DNA of 64,000 nucleotides from Undaria pinnatifida (lineage: Eukaryota; Sar; Phaeophyceae; Laminariales; Alariaceae), in assembly GCA_012845835.1 (NCBI GenBank), contig JABAKD010000008.1, positions 12,292,480-12,356,479 on the forward strand, given 5' to 3'. Under the pieces are notes generated by a model. The model was not told where the DNA came from and made no database searches. It worked only from the letters and a program-made list of their open reading frames with translations. Shown one piece after another: positions 43,309 to 53,071 of this stretch (the first letter of the stretch is position 1; each line of letters starts with the position of its first letter). The translations under genes and the position numbers were made by a program.

Positions 43309-43767
43309 TCAGACGTTGGACCCCTTGACAGACAACAATCCACCAAACGCCTTGACAGACAGCCTTGATAAGCGAAAAACAGGGGACATATAGGAATATC
43401 CCCGTTTTTGGGAAAAGCCATACAAAACCACTGTAAACTGAGATTTTTCCATACGTGATGCATGCAAACATGCGTTTGTGCCTTCTTTTGTGCCCCACGC
43501 ACCACGCACCGCGCACCTCACGTACGTGTAAGTGTATGTATTATGTATGTGTATGTGTATAGTGTATAGGGCACAGGAGCATGTGAGTGTGAACGTGTGA
43601 ACTACTGTGAACTTGTGCCCACAGGCCTTACACTTCCCCGTCAACTGGCTTGGGGGCTTCCCCGCTTCCGGTATCGACTCAAAGTGCTCTCGCAGCAAGT
43701 CGGCGGGAACCGGGACGGCGCGCTTTTTGGCTGACGAACTGCCGCCACCCTCCAGAAAATCGTCCAT
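43309..43767 (-). pseudogene. BED-type zinc finger remnant, hAT-like transposase N-terminus
   Basis: A minus-strand frame starts MDDFLEGGGSSSAKKR and reaches LLREHFESIPEAGKPP and KCKACGHKF, the aromatic-HF plus CxxC arrangement of BED fingers in hAT transposases. About 150 codons stay open, but beyond residue 60 the sequence becomes low-complexity (THT/IHI) and no dimerisation domain follows. Two direct repeats of about 30 bp (GCCTTGACAGACAGCCTTGA at about 43350 and 43966) flank it and could be subterminal repeats. Read as a decayed element; a real gene with distant downstream exons is the alternative. Confidence 0.35.
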
Positions 43768-43954
43768 GGTGGACTGGTGGCTGTCTCTATGGATGTACGC
43801 GTGTGGTATGGTGCTAGGCTGTGTCTGCTGTGCGTGGGTGCAAGCTTGCTTGCAGCGCTGCGCGCGCGTGCGCTAGTGCGCTTTTCAAAAATGAGGGGTT
43901 TCCAAATGAGTTCTGACGACGTTTGTATACAGGGGATAGGGGATGTTTAGGCTT

Positions 43955-44700
43955 GACGACGCCAAATGCCTTGACAGACAGCCTTGACAGCTTGACAAAC
44001 TTGACACTTGACCGTCAACCGACATCTTTGAGTACAAGTATCACCATGCTGCGCTGGCGTGTGCTACTGTACAGCTCCTTATTAGTCTATGTGCATTGCA
44101 GTTCGAACACCCCCGCTATCCCAGCAGCTTGGTGGGCTGCCCGCCTTCGCGTGCGGCAGAGGTTGTAGTCGCTGTTCAGACACGATTTCCCTCTTCCCTT
44201 GTATGATATTATCCCACCCATTATGTGTCATGTGAGATGGGGATCGTTGATCGTCAGCTGAATCAAATGATGATGGTGACGATCTTGCTCCTCGTAGTCT
44301 GTTGTTGGAACTCGGGGTAGTGACGGCTTCCCTTCCCTACGTTCTTCTGTCCATCCTGGGTGACGTGACGGCTTCCCCTTCCCTATGTTCTTCTGTCCAT
44401 CCTGGGTTCGTCACGGGGACTCGCGAGCTTGGTTTGGCACAACATGCGTTCGGCGTTTTCGAGTCGCGATGCTCTGTGCTCCGTTGCTCGGTGCTGCTTG
44501 TTGTGCTGCGCCTGAAAAAGCTCTCGAAAAGGTTGACGTTAATCTGCTGACGGTCTACAGGAGTGTTGATCCGTCAAGGGCTCTGTTGACTTAATTGTAC
44601 CAATTTCAGTTCAGGTAGATCCTTGACGGCTGTCCGTCAAGCCGTCATGGCCCAAAAAGTGCCCGTCAACAGCAGGAGGTCGCTATGTTAGTACCGACGG
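43955..44700. repeat. TTGACRG-rich cluster
   Basis: 43959-44030 contains four or five TTGACAG/CTTGACA words. 44560-44680 contains the hairpin CTTGACGG-ctgt-CCGTCAAG and TCCGTCAAGG. It may represent subterminal repeats of the same decayed element. Confidence 0.4.
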
Positions 44701-46146
44701 ATGGACCGATGGACCAATCGTTTTGAATCTCGAACAGACTGCTCAGACAATCACGCCGCGTTTTGAGGTAATCACGCCGCATTTGGAGGCAACCACGCCG
44801 CATTTTGCGTTAACGTTCCTCTGCCTTCACGTGACCACCCGGCCCACACACAGCACCCAAGCACCTCGTGTTTCCGGCAGCAGCAGCAATAGCAGTAGCA
44901 GCAGGCATCTAGCTTCGATCCCGACCAACGACTCACTTGAGACACCAGACCACGCAAGTATTTCGGATACCTTCAGCATCAGGGTGACAGCAGTGAGCGG
45001 TGCGACGTGCCATATTTAGACGGCGAGAAATCAACGACCCCTCTGACTTCGTGTCCGGTTTATGCTCGAGTGTAGGACTCGCAGCACACATCAGGTAGGA
45101 GCTGCCTAGGGTAGCTTGTTTCTAATTGAGAGCAGAGCGAGGCTTTCTCCCAGGTTTATACTTCGAAGGGGTACCTCGCGATACATGCGTGGCCCGGCGG
45201 CCGCCGCATGCTGCTGGGCCTCTCTCGTGTATGCCCCGCACAACAAGTGCTTGCTGACCCTTCATCGAATTGCGCTAAATGTCATCATCACAGTAGAGTA
45301 CTCATTACTGTTCCTGTCGCAACAGCACTACCAAACGAGCCATGTTGAACGACGTAGCGTACGTACAAGGGTGCGCTTGCTGACGCCGCGAGATCAACCA
45401 CGCCCAGAGTTGGAAAACGTGACGCAAGCACCTCGCAGTATGTATCATTCTCTTTCTATCCATCGCCGTGATGGTGTCTGGGTGTGTTCCCCGAATGGTG
45501 TCGCTGACGCCGTTCGATCGACCAGATGAAAAATATAGTTTGCAGCAAGCTTGCTGGGGCTAGACTAGCCGTCGACTCGGACAATTAGTGAGGGTAGAAA
45601 ATCATAACGAAGTATATAGTCTAGACTATGGCCAGTAATATTGGAGGAATGTATAGGTTTTAATGTTTGTCGTGGGACCTGATTATAGTCTACTGTGCCA
45701 CCAACGAAACCGGCGCATGGATGTGTGGCAACTGGCATTGGACATTTCCTCTGAGAGCCCAGATCTTAATCCCTTCCGACATGTATGTAGCGGTGATAGC
45801 ACGAGGAATGCAAAACAGAGACCCTGCGACGGGGCGGAGCAACAGAAAATTGGAAGGGTTTTTTTATCCGGTCGAGGCGCTCGCTCGCTCGCTCGCTCGC
45901 TCACCTCTCTACATGGTCACAGTTTGTGGTTGGTAGTCGCACACACCATACGGAACAAACGTACACCTTTTTTTTCCTTTTTTTTGAAGGGGCCACTCTC
46001 ACTGGTTTATATAAAAAATAGTCATACCGCAAAATAAATAAATAATATTCAAACACCCGAAAAAAACGGGTTAAGGAACACCCGCCTTCGTCCACATGAA
46101 GAAGAAATTAGCCACCGGAAAGTGCCACCTCTATTCGAGTAGCACG
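44701..46146. other. Intergenic stretch
   Basis: A short triplicate of ATCACGCCGCRTTTTGAGG lies at 44747-44815. Otherwise there are only unremarkable frames up to 137 codons without motifs. Confidence 0.45.
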
Positions 46147-46447
46147 GACGCATGCTACGATAGACATGTTAAGGTATACCTTTTTTTGGCTGAAGTGGTC
46201 TTCTGAACGACGGGGGCTCCCTGACCCAAAATCGTCGGAAAAAAAAAAAAATAGTGAGGCCTTTTCTGTTTCAGCGGTCCTTCGCTGTGTACCTGGGCCA
46301 TGTGGGGGGTTTCATCCGGTCTAGCAGTTTTATTTTTTCTCCAACATATAATCAGCTTTTTGGGAGAGAGAGAGGTCTTCTTAAGCTCCCAAATTGAAGA
46401 GAAGTTTTAAGAAAAAAAGCTGCGCACCTCTATCGTAGCGCACGCGA
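46147..46447 (+). mobile_element. MITE-A copy 10
   Basis: GGACGCATGCTACGATAGAC, GGTATACCTTTTTTTGGCTG, CTGAACGACGGGGGCTCCCT, CCCAAAATCGTCGG; end CACCTCTATCGTAGCGCACG. Confidence 0.85.
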
Positions 46448-46467
46448 CGAAAAAAACAAGACTGAGT

Positions 46468-46580
46468 GCCCACGGCAAGGGGTGGGGGTTGGACACCCCT
46501 ATTTCCAAAACCGGCGATTTGGTTAAAGATAAGGTTGTTGGGGGGGAAGAGGGGGGGCGGACGGCTACAGTAGAACGACT
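46468..46580 (-). mobile_element. MITE-C partial copy
   Basis: CCTATTTCCAAAACCGGCGA, TTTGGTTAAAGATAAGG, a G-run and GGCTACAGTAGAACGACTC match the terminal third of the 52.2 kb copy. Confidence 0.5.
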
Positions 46581-46686
46581 CGCCGGGTTCGAGCCACCCC
46601 CACGAGTGACTCTGTACCCTCTCACATATATCTATGTATCGGACAAAAAAACTTTTCTAGAGGTTAAATTATTTGTTTTGGCGCAG

Positions 46687-46801
46687 CGTCCAGCTTACCA
46701 TATACTCCATTGCGGATCTTATATATATCGCGGATGATGCTAACCACACACGAAAACTTAAGACCGCGCTACAAAAAGAATTCAGGGAGTTACTCGAGCG
46801 T
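46687..46801 (+). CDS. Possible isolated exon, unrecognised
   Basis: 115 bp bounded by GCGCAG and a perfect GTGAGT donor. The open frame gives IADLIYIADDANHTRK then LKTALQKEFRELLER, a charged, probably helical peptide. No motif recognised. Its end phase (0) does not join the next candidate exon at 47.1 kb, which weakens the case. Confidence 0.25.
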
Positions 46802-47147
46802 GTGAGTGACCCCGACTGGAGCGACAGAACAAAAGGATATGCTCCAAAAGTGACCCCCCCCCCCCCCCCCCCCCCCCAGCGCACCCTGGGTCGAAAATAA
46901 CATTTTTAACCCATCAAGTACTATCTCTCCACACCATGTCACGCGTCTGAGCGAGCATACAGACCCCCCCGCGCGCAAGGGGCCCAAACTCCGGCATTGA
47001 GCATGGGGGATAATGCTGTACACTCGTACCCTCTTGGTCACGATTAACAATGCTACCCTTTCTCCCCATACCCATCCCCCCCCCGCGTGTTTACCTCCCC
47101 TCACATCCTGCTGGTGCTAGGGTTGCAGGGGAGCAAGACAAAAAGTC

Positions 47148-47879
47148 ATGGCGGTGCCTGCTTGTGAAAGCATAAGCAACAGAGGGTCCCTGGAACCTCC
47201 CCAGCCACTGCCACCACCACCACGAGCACCCGGCACGACGCCCGTGGGAGCAGGTGCTACCACCCGCAAAGTTGAAGCTGACGCGAAGCAGCCGGCGATT
47301 AGACGTTGGACTTCTAAGGACAAGGAGAACGTCTTGAAAGGCCTTCTTAAAATTCCACGCGGCCGAGAAGAGAACGTGGATGCGGCGGTGGCGGCTGTGG
47401 TCGCGGTTGAGTCGGACGGGAGAGAAACAGCATCTGCAGCAGATGCAGCAGCAGTTGCAGCAGCAGCAGCAGGGGTAGAGGCGGGTGCTGTAGACTTCAC
47501 TGCGGGGGGCGGGGACACCCCGGGGGGCGGGGGCACCTCGGGTTTGATGTCCCAGGTGGAGGCTGTAAAAGCGGCGGCTTTAGCAGTGGGTGTCGAGGTG
47601 GAGGCGCAGCCCTCGTCCTCGCCCGCGCTAACAAAGCTCGAGGGAATGACCAAGGAACTCCGTCTCGCGTGCCAGGGGTTGGGGGGTACGGCAACGGCGG
47701 CGGCGGCGGCGGCGGGGGAGGCGTCGGCATTGGCGGGAGTGGCGGCGGCGGCATGCGCGGCGTGGGAAAGGCTAAACGCGGAGGTTGCGGACCAAGACCG
47801 CACCAAGGAGAGTTTGTCGCAACGGGTGGCCGCAGAGCTCGTGGAAAGGGACTGCGGGGTTGCGGCCATCAAGAAGGAG
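47148..47879 (+). CDS. Alanine/glycine-rich hypothetical protein, first exon
   Basis: ATG in a fair context (AAGTCATGG) opens 244 codons that reach a clean donor, AAGAAGGAG|GTACGG. Features are a proline-rich N-terminus, RRWTSKDKENVLKGLLKIP (residues 48-66, helix-like), long Ala/Val/Glu stretches with polyAla runs (GCN repeats, including a GCA run at about 47430-47470), and a C-terminal heptad-like part (AAWERLNAEVADQDRTKE...VAAELVERD) suggestive of coiled coil. Opposite-strand frames are equally long because of the GC bias, so strand choice rests on the start, the donor and the charged segments. The gene would continue downstream; the final exon at 52.3 kb is one candidate. No function assigned. 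Confidence 0.45.
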
Positions 47880-47905
47880 GTACGGTCTGTGTTGTGTTGC
47901 TTGTT

Positions 47906-48045
47906 CGTTGAATCGATTGTGGAATCAATTGTGACCCATTCTCGAATCGAATCAAGGCATCGACCTGGGATCGATTATGGGATCGATTCCGGAATCGACT
48001 CTGCAATCGATTCCGGAATCGACTATGAAATCGATTTTCGAGGTG
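47906..48045 (+). repeat. ATCGATTC-type palindromic repeat in the following intron
   Basis: About ten words of the form GGAATCGATT/GGGATCGATT spaced 10-20 bp apart begin 27 bp after the donor. Many are self-complementary. Confidence 0.85.
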
Positions 48046-48734
48046 TTAGGACCAGAGTTACAGAAACCAATGAAGCCTGACGACTGATAGGGCTTACGCT
48101 ATGATCTTGCTAAACCAAAACGCGCACCCCGTGTTGCTCATATCTCACTTTCTTCTTCACACCACCGCGGCTGCATTTCAAGGGTAAGATTTCACGGCGC
48201 TACTGCTTTTACCGTAACGGCACCAAGCAGTGCCGGCGTGTTGGGTGGTGCCCAGGCTTTCGATCGGCGGTGTGTTGGAAAGAGCATGCACACCCCTATC
48301 AGTCAAAGGCATTTTTTTTTCTGTGCGTCTTGTCCGCGATGCGTCCTCGAGTGTCGCCACACCTTATCCCTCCACCAGCGCGGGAAACGATTAAATTATA
48401 CCGAGTATACAGCGCAGTAGTCTACGAATGAGTTTTCGTTTTCTGTTTTTTTCAATTTTTTTGCTTTTTTACGCTGTGCACTATCGAAGGAAGGGCAAGC
48501 AAGCCAGCAATAACAACACCATGTTGTATGTACCTGGGATCCGATTAATTTGACCCGAAAAAAAGGTAGATTATGCTCAGCTCTCGATAACTCGGTCAGA
48601 GATACACTCCGATGATAGCTGCTGACAAATTTCTTTCCCCTCTCTTTTCGTACACGATATATATGCTGACACGAGCGAGGCACAGACCGCGAAAACGAAA
48701 AAGCGATATATTCGAATAGCCGCAGAAGTCCGTT
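48046..48734. other. Intergenic or intronic stretch
   Basis: A cysteine-containing frame after CATTTCAAG (from 48182; YCFYRNGTKQCRRVGWCPGF) looks faintly exon-like but lacks a donor, so it is not called. Confidence 0.35.
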
Positions 48735-48995
48735 TATTTATTTTTTCTGATGGTGTTCTATCTCCTCGCTTCTCTAACCAGCGGTTTTCTTTGATGAACG
48801 CTTCGCGGCTGCTCGACACGAGGACGGATGGTATTATAAGCAAAACATCTTCATGTATTTTCTTGTATGCAAAAGGACTATCATCATCGAACGATGACTT
48901 CGCGGGTGGTAACGGGGTACCGTGTTTCAGGAGACACGGCCGGGAGCTGGCTTGAAAAACCCGTAGATTTAGGGGGGGGCTAGCGTAGAACGACA
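48735..48995 (-). mobile_element. MITE-C copy, minus orientation
   Basis: CAGCGGTTTTCTTTGATGAA, CGCTTCGCGGCTGCTCGACA, GACTATCATCATCGAACGAT, GGTACCGTGTTTCAGGAGAC, GGGCTAGCGTAGAACGAC. It is the reverse complement of the 29.1 kb copy. Confidence 0.75.
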
Positions 48996-49214
48996 CATTG
49001 ATTCGGATCGACGCATTTTGCCGTCGGGTGGTACCGGATTTGGACTGTATTGTTGCAGAGCTATTATTTTGACTGCGCGAGTTCAGGAATTGGGGGATAC
49101 GATACGATACGACGACCGCAACTACTGTTTAGTTTTTCAACAGAAATGACTGTGAGATCCTCGCCATCACCATCATCTCATTGGCATACTTCGTATTATT
49201 TTATAACTAATTTT

Positions 49215-49560
49215 CAAGGACGTCAGCCGTGAGTTCGACGAATTTCAGGTCAGTACTCATCTTTGCAAGCTGCGTTGTTGGTACTCGTAATATACTAAAT
49301 GGGTGAGTTTTGATTGGGAGGTGTCTTTTTTTTTGTCCACTATAATGGTAAGTGTTGGTATTTATACTTTACTTTAGGTGGGGAATTTTGAGCTAGGTAA
49401 AACATCACATCTATTTTATAAATTTATTACTGAAGTTTCCACGATACTGCTATGGTGGGCGGTTTATTTTGTTTTTTCTTCCCCCGGGGGCTTCAATATC
49501 GGGAAAAGTACGAATACAGAATGTTATCAGTTATCTATATGTTGCTCTTGATACAGCATT
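49215..49560 (+). repeat. Interspersed repeat E, copy 3, with a short fourth piece
   Basis: GACGTCAGCCGTGAGTTCGA, TCAGTACTCATCTTTGCAAG, CTATAATGGTAAGTGTTGG, GGGAATTTTGAGCTAGG, CTTCAATATCGGGAAAAG. A further 60-bp fragment (GTGTGAGTTCGACGAATTTC) lies at 49686-49735. Confidence 0.8.
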
Positions 49561-49745
49561 CGAGAACTAAAGTCATCTACTCCCACCCCCAAAGGATTCA
49601 AAACTCTGCGGGACACGAACCCACGGTTCCAAATTGATACGCTGTCACCCTAATATTTAAATACATGTATATATTTTCAGGGCGTCAGGTGTGAGTTCGA
49701 CGAATTTCAAGCCAGTACTCATATTTTGAATCTGCTTGCTGGTAC

Positions 49746-50994
49746 ACATTTGTTTAGGCGTTTTGTGTAGTAGCACTCCGCGGCAGGTTACTTACGTACA
49801 CCTAAATACCCCGTATATAAGGCACCATTCTAGACGGAAATGTAGTGAACGTTAGCATATTAACCCTTTAAATAATCGGTGCTTACTTTTTCGTTTAAAT
49901 TGTTGGTGATAATTCCTAAATATTGATCGTGAAAAAAAAACAATAATATATTCGTGACGACATTTATTAGTAGATTTTTTTACTAGCGAGTTTCATTTTC
50001 ATGTGCCACGTGCTTGAAACCAATAATAAATCAAGATTTTTTTTGTCACGAACCGTGACGTAATTTCGCTTTCATGATTATTTTTTTTTATTGTTCTTTG
50101 TGTCGATTGCTCTGACAAAAAGTCGAGTATCACGAATGATTTGCGACATTGTCGGGTTTTTTTGTAGTTGTCCAACACACACGCGACATTTGTTTTGTTC
50201 ATAAAGGTGTGCCCACGTTGAGGATAGCGTTCGCACCGGAATCGGCATTGGTTGACGTCGTCGAAACAGCCGTACGGTTCACGTAAGCATAATAAACATA
50301 TAAATTCGAAGTACAAGATTTGATCTCAGCGCAGCGAAACACTGAAAGGCGAAAACACCAATTGTCCTTTCGTACGTGCGTGTAAAAAATATTATAAACA
50401 GTGGGAATGCTGAACCCTCTGCGCGATAAAAATGAACACACGTAACCGGGGGGGAAACGGTAAACGGCTGCTGTGACCGCACGGCTTGTTCAGGAGGTCG
50501 TTGAGGGTAACCCCTCGCTATAAGACTATTTTCGCATTTCGGCTTGGGCTGTACAGAAAACTGATGATGAAAAACAAAAGCTTTTGTACCATGCGATGCT
50601 CATCTCAAGTGCACACGTATGACATGATACCTCAAATCTAAACACTTAAAGACAGGAACGTCAACATTCGATGCATAACACTGCTTAACTATCATTGCAC
50701 ACGCTGTCCCACTTCGATTGCCTCTAGGTGCAGCCTATCGACAGGACGGACTTTTGTCAATGATCAATTAAAAACAAGAACGCTAGTTTTTCCCTCTGCC
50801 ATGAACGGCTGATGGTTCGATGTGTCCATCTCAGCGGCAAGGATGTCGATCTCAGCAACCTCTCTACGAAGTTATTATTAGTGCTTGACTTTCGCACATA
50901 CTGGTATATCATGCCATGACACGTGGTGTGTCACATCATACACTAGGCAGAAAACTATTTTTAACAGCTCGGTGGGGCAAGAGATGCACAATAT
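49746..50994. other. AT-rich intergenic stretch
   Basis: A minus-strand frame ending at 50199 (NRTAVSTTSTNADSGANAI...) has balanced composition, but an overlapping minus frame is equally open. No motif, so not called. Confidence 0.35.
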
Positions 50995-51327
50995 AGCCAC
51001 CAAGGCTACGGCACACCACCTTTTTTTTCGTGAGCAGGTTCCCCAAAACCTTGGGAGCTTAAGACATGTCCTTGCTTAGCCCCCACCTCAGAAAAAATGC
51101 TGATTTTTCAAGAAAAATAAAACTGACTACTTCGAAGTATATGTACGGGATGACAAAAAATCGCATACTAGGGTCCTAGAGGTACACATCGAGAATCACG
51201 CAAAAAAAAAATATCGCCCATTATTTATTTTTTTTCCGACGATTTTGGGTTAAGGAAGCCCCGTCATTTTTAGGAAAAAAAATGCCAAAAAACGGTACAC
51301 CTTCATAGCCCTACCGTAGCACGCGTC
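50995..51327 (-). mobile_element. MITE-A copy 11
   Basis: CTTGGGAGCTTAAGACATGT, GTACACATCGAGAATCACGC, CCGACGATTTTGGGTTAAGG, GCCAAAAAACGGTACACCTT; end CCCTACCGTAGCACGCGTC. The left terminus is degraded. Confidence 0.8.
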
Positions 51328-51640
51328 TTGTGCGCAGTGTGGCTGGGGGATCACTCGCCGCGCGAGTGCTCTCTCTCTCTCTCCGCCCCCCTTGTTTCTT
51401 TGCAGAGCTTGAGTTAAGCTTTTTTCTTTTTTTGCGCCGCGCGGTTTTCATTCGTTCATTTTTTTTTTTCGCGGCAATGTGTATGAAAATCGCGGTTGAA
51501 AATATGGTTAGCTATACATATGACGCGCTGCAAGAAAACGAATCGCCTAAGTGTTGTTTTGCTTTGAGCTAGATTGACGCACAGAGTTCCTCGAGTAGGA
51601 GCGAAATTGGGAGTGCGCCCCCCACCTCGCGGTGGCCTTG

Positions 51641-51912
51641 GATGCATGCTACGATAGAGGTATACCTTTTTTTGGCGAAAATGGTGTCTGAATGACGGCG
51701 CTCCTTAACCCAAAATCGTCGAGAGTAGGCCTATTTTGTTTTCATGTGATTTCTCGCGGTGTACCTAGGGCCAAGGTATTTTTCATCTGGGGTATCATAC
51801 GAAGCAGTTTTATTTTTCTCTCTAACATCAGTTTTTTTGGAAAGGTCTTGAGCTCCAGAATCGAGGAACCTTGAAGAAGAAAAAAAGTGGTCCACCCCTC
51901 CTCTATCGTAGA
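51641..51912 (+). mobile_element. MITE-A copy 12
   Basis: GGATGCATGCTACGATAGAG, CTTTTTTTGGCGAAAATGG, CTGAATGACGGCGCTCC, CCCAAAATCGTCG; right part CCTCCTCTATCGTAGAATCG. Its right end is shared with a hairpin leading into MITE-C. Confidence 0.85.
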
Positions 51913-51943
51913 ATCGGTCTCTGTTGCAGACCGATTCTACGAT
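51903..51943. repeat. Perfect hairpin joining MITE-A and MITE-C
   Basis: TATCGTAGAATCGGTCT and AGACCGATTCTACGATA (17-bp arms) around a 7-nt loop. One arm is the MITE-A terminus, the other the MITE-C terminus. Confidence 0.95.
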
Positions 51944-52225
51944 AGCCCCCCGCCCCCCCCCCAAGAAAAAAATGAAAAAAAAACACGATGTTCTTTATTA
52001 ACGACCGTTTCGCGGCTGCTCAACACGAGGAAAGATGCCATGAAAAATGATATTTCCATGCTTCCACATATTTTCTTGTTCGCGTGAAGGACTATCGATC
52101 GATGACCTCGGGGTGGAAAGGCGCCACTGCCGTTTTCCAGGAGATACGGCAGTGGCCTGGTTTCAAAACCGGCGATTTCGTCAATTAAAAGTTAGGGGGG
52201 GGGGGCTGCCGTGTAGAACCACTCT
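51933..52225 (-). mobile_element. MITE-C copy, minus orientation
   Basis: Starts TCTACGATAGCCCCCC; CGTTTCGCGGCTGCTCAACA, GACTATCGATCGATGACCTC, TTCCAGGAGATACGGCAGTG, CAAAACCGGCGATTTCGTC; ends GGGGGGCTGCCGTGTAGAAC. Confidence 0.8.
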
Positions 52226-52348
52226 GCTGCATAATAGTGTTTCGGGCGAACCATGGAACGTAACCCTAACGCCATACACCTTTCCGACTTTCTCGTGTAT
52301 GTTACTCCCCCCCCCCCGCCCCCGCCCCCCCCCCCCGCCGCTTCCAAG

Positions 52349-53071
52349 GATACAATGAAACCCGGTGACCTGGATGATGGCTCCCATGATTCCGGGACCA
52401 CCTACAACGAATACAGCTCCGATGACACCGGCGAGAGTGGCAGTGATTCGGAGGGGGTGGCCTTGGTGGAGGGGCAACAGCAGCACCCGCCACCTTTTGC
52501 TGATGCGCCTCGCCCCGTGCCGGTTCTACGGGTGCAGGATGGGCTGTACCTGGTGAACCTCGGGGGGACGTATTACCCGGCGGCAGCCCCCCCGCCTCTG
52601 CAGCAGGAGGCTCACGGCCAGCCTTGCTGGATTGCCGAAGGGAATGGCGTGGCGGCGGCAGAGTATTCGCTGCCGATGGAGCCGATGCAGTACGGCGAAC
52701 ACCAGCAGGCGATGTTCTGCTACGGGAGCAACGTCGAGGGCATGACCAGCACCCCGACGCCATCGTATGCGCAGCAGCCACAGGCCCATGAATACGGGTG
52801 GAGTGCTCCGGGCGCCTGTCCCTCGCCGACGTGGCAGCACCACATGCTGCCGCAGACATTCGTGTCGTATGAGAACGACTTTGCAAGCATGTGCCCCGCT
52901 ACTACGCCGGCGCTTTTTGCTATACCGCCCTACGACGCCACCCCTGTGACATACAGGGGGACCACGTATTACTGCCAGCCGCCATACGAGCAGCCCTGTA
53001 ACACGAGGAATGCGGGGGCCATGTACGGGGAGACTGGCGCGGGTAACGAATGGGGGGTGCAACACTGGTGA
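52349..53071 (+). CDS. Hypothetical protein, final exon (Pro/Tyr/Gln-rich)
   Basis: A long C-rich pyrimidine tract and CTTCCAAG precede an open frame of 240 codons ending in TGA (53069-53071). The same frame is open upstream to an ATG at 52253, but that part is repeat (MITE-C end) and polyproline, so a splice acceptor at 52347-52348 is the better boundary; an ATG at 52355 could also be the start. The N-terminal part is acidic and serine-rich (EYSSDDTGESGSDSEG). The rest has spaced aromatic words (GLYLVNLGGTYYP, YRGTTYYCQPPYEQPC) and no hydrophobic segment. Unlike the repeats around it, it has GC-rich codon third positions. No family recognised; disordered or scaffold-like by composition. It could be the last exon of the alanine-rich gene at 47.1 kb. 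Confidence 0.5.
   Translation, partial: DTMKPGDLDDGSHDSGTTYNEYSSDDTGESGSDSEGVALVEGQQQHPPPFADAPRPVPVLRVQDGLYLVNLGGTYYPAAAPPPLQQEAHGQPCWIAEGNGVAAAEYSLPMEPMQYGEHQQAMFCYGSNVEGMTSTPTPSYAQQPQAHEYGWSAPGACPSPTWQHHMLPQTFVSYENDFASMCPATTPALFAIPPYDATPVTYRGTTYYCQPPYEQPCNTRNAGAMYGETGAGNEWGVQHW

Noticed and set aside
47148-47872. Minus-strand Ala/Pro frame of 251 codons opposite the Ala-rich exon
   Set aside because: Open because of GC-rich codon bias. The plus frame has the better ATG, a consensus donor and charged helical segments.
49585-49640. tRNA-like T-arm or B-box on the minus strand (GTGGGTTCGTGTCCCGC)
   Set aside because: No matching acceptor stem, D-arm or anticodon arm at the right distances; at most a decayed tRNA-derived SINE fragment.
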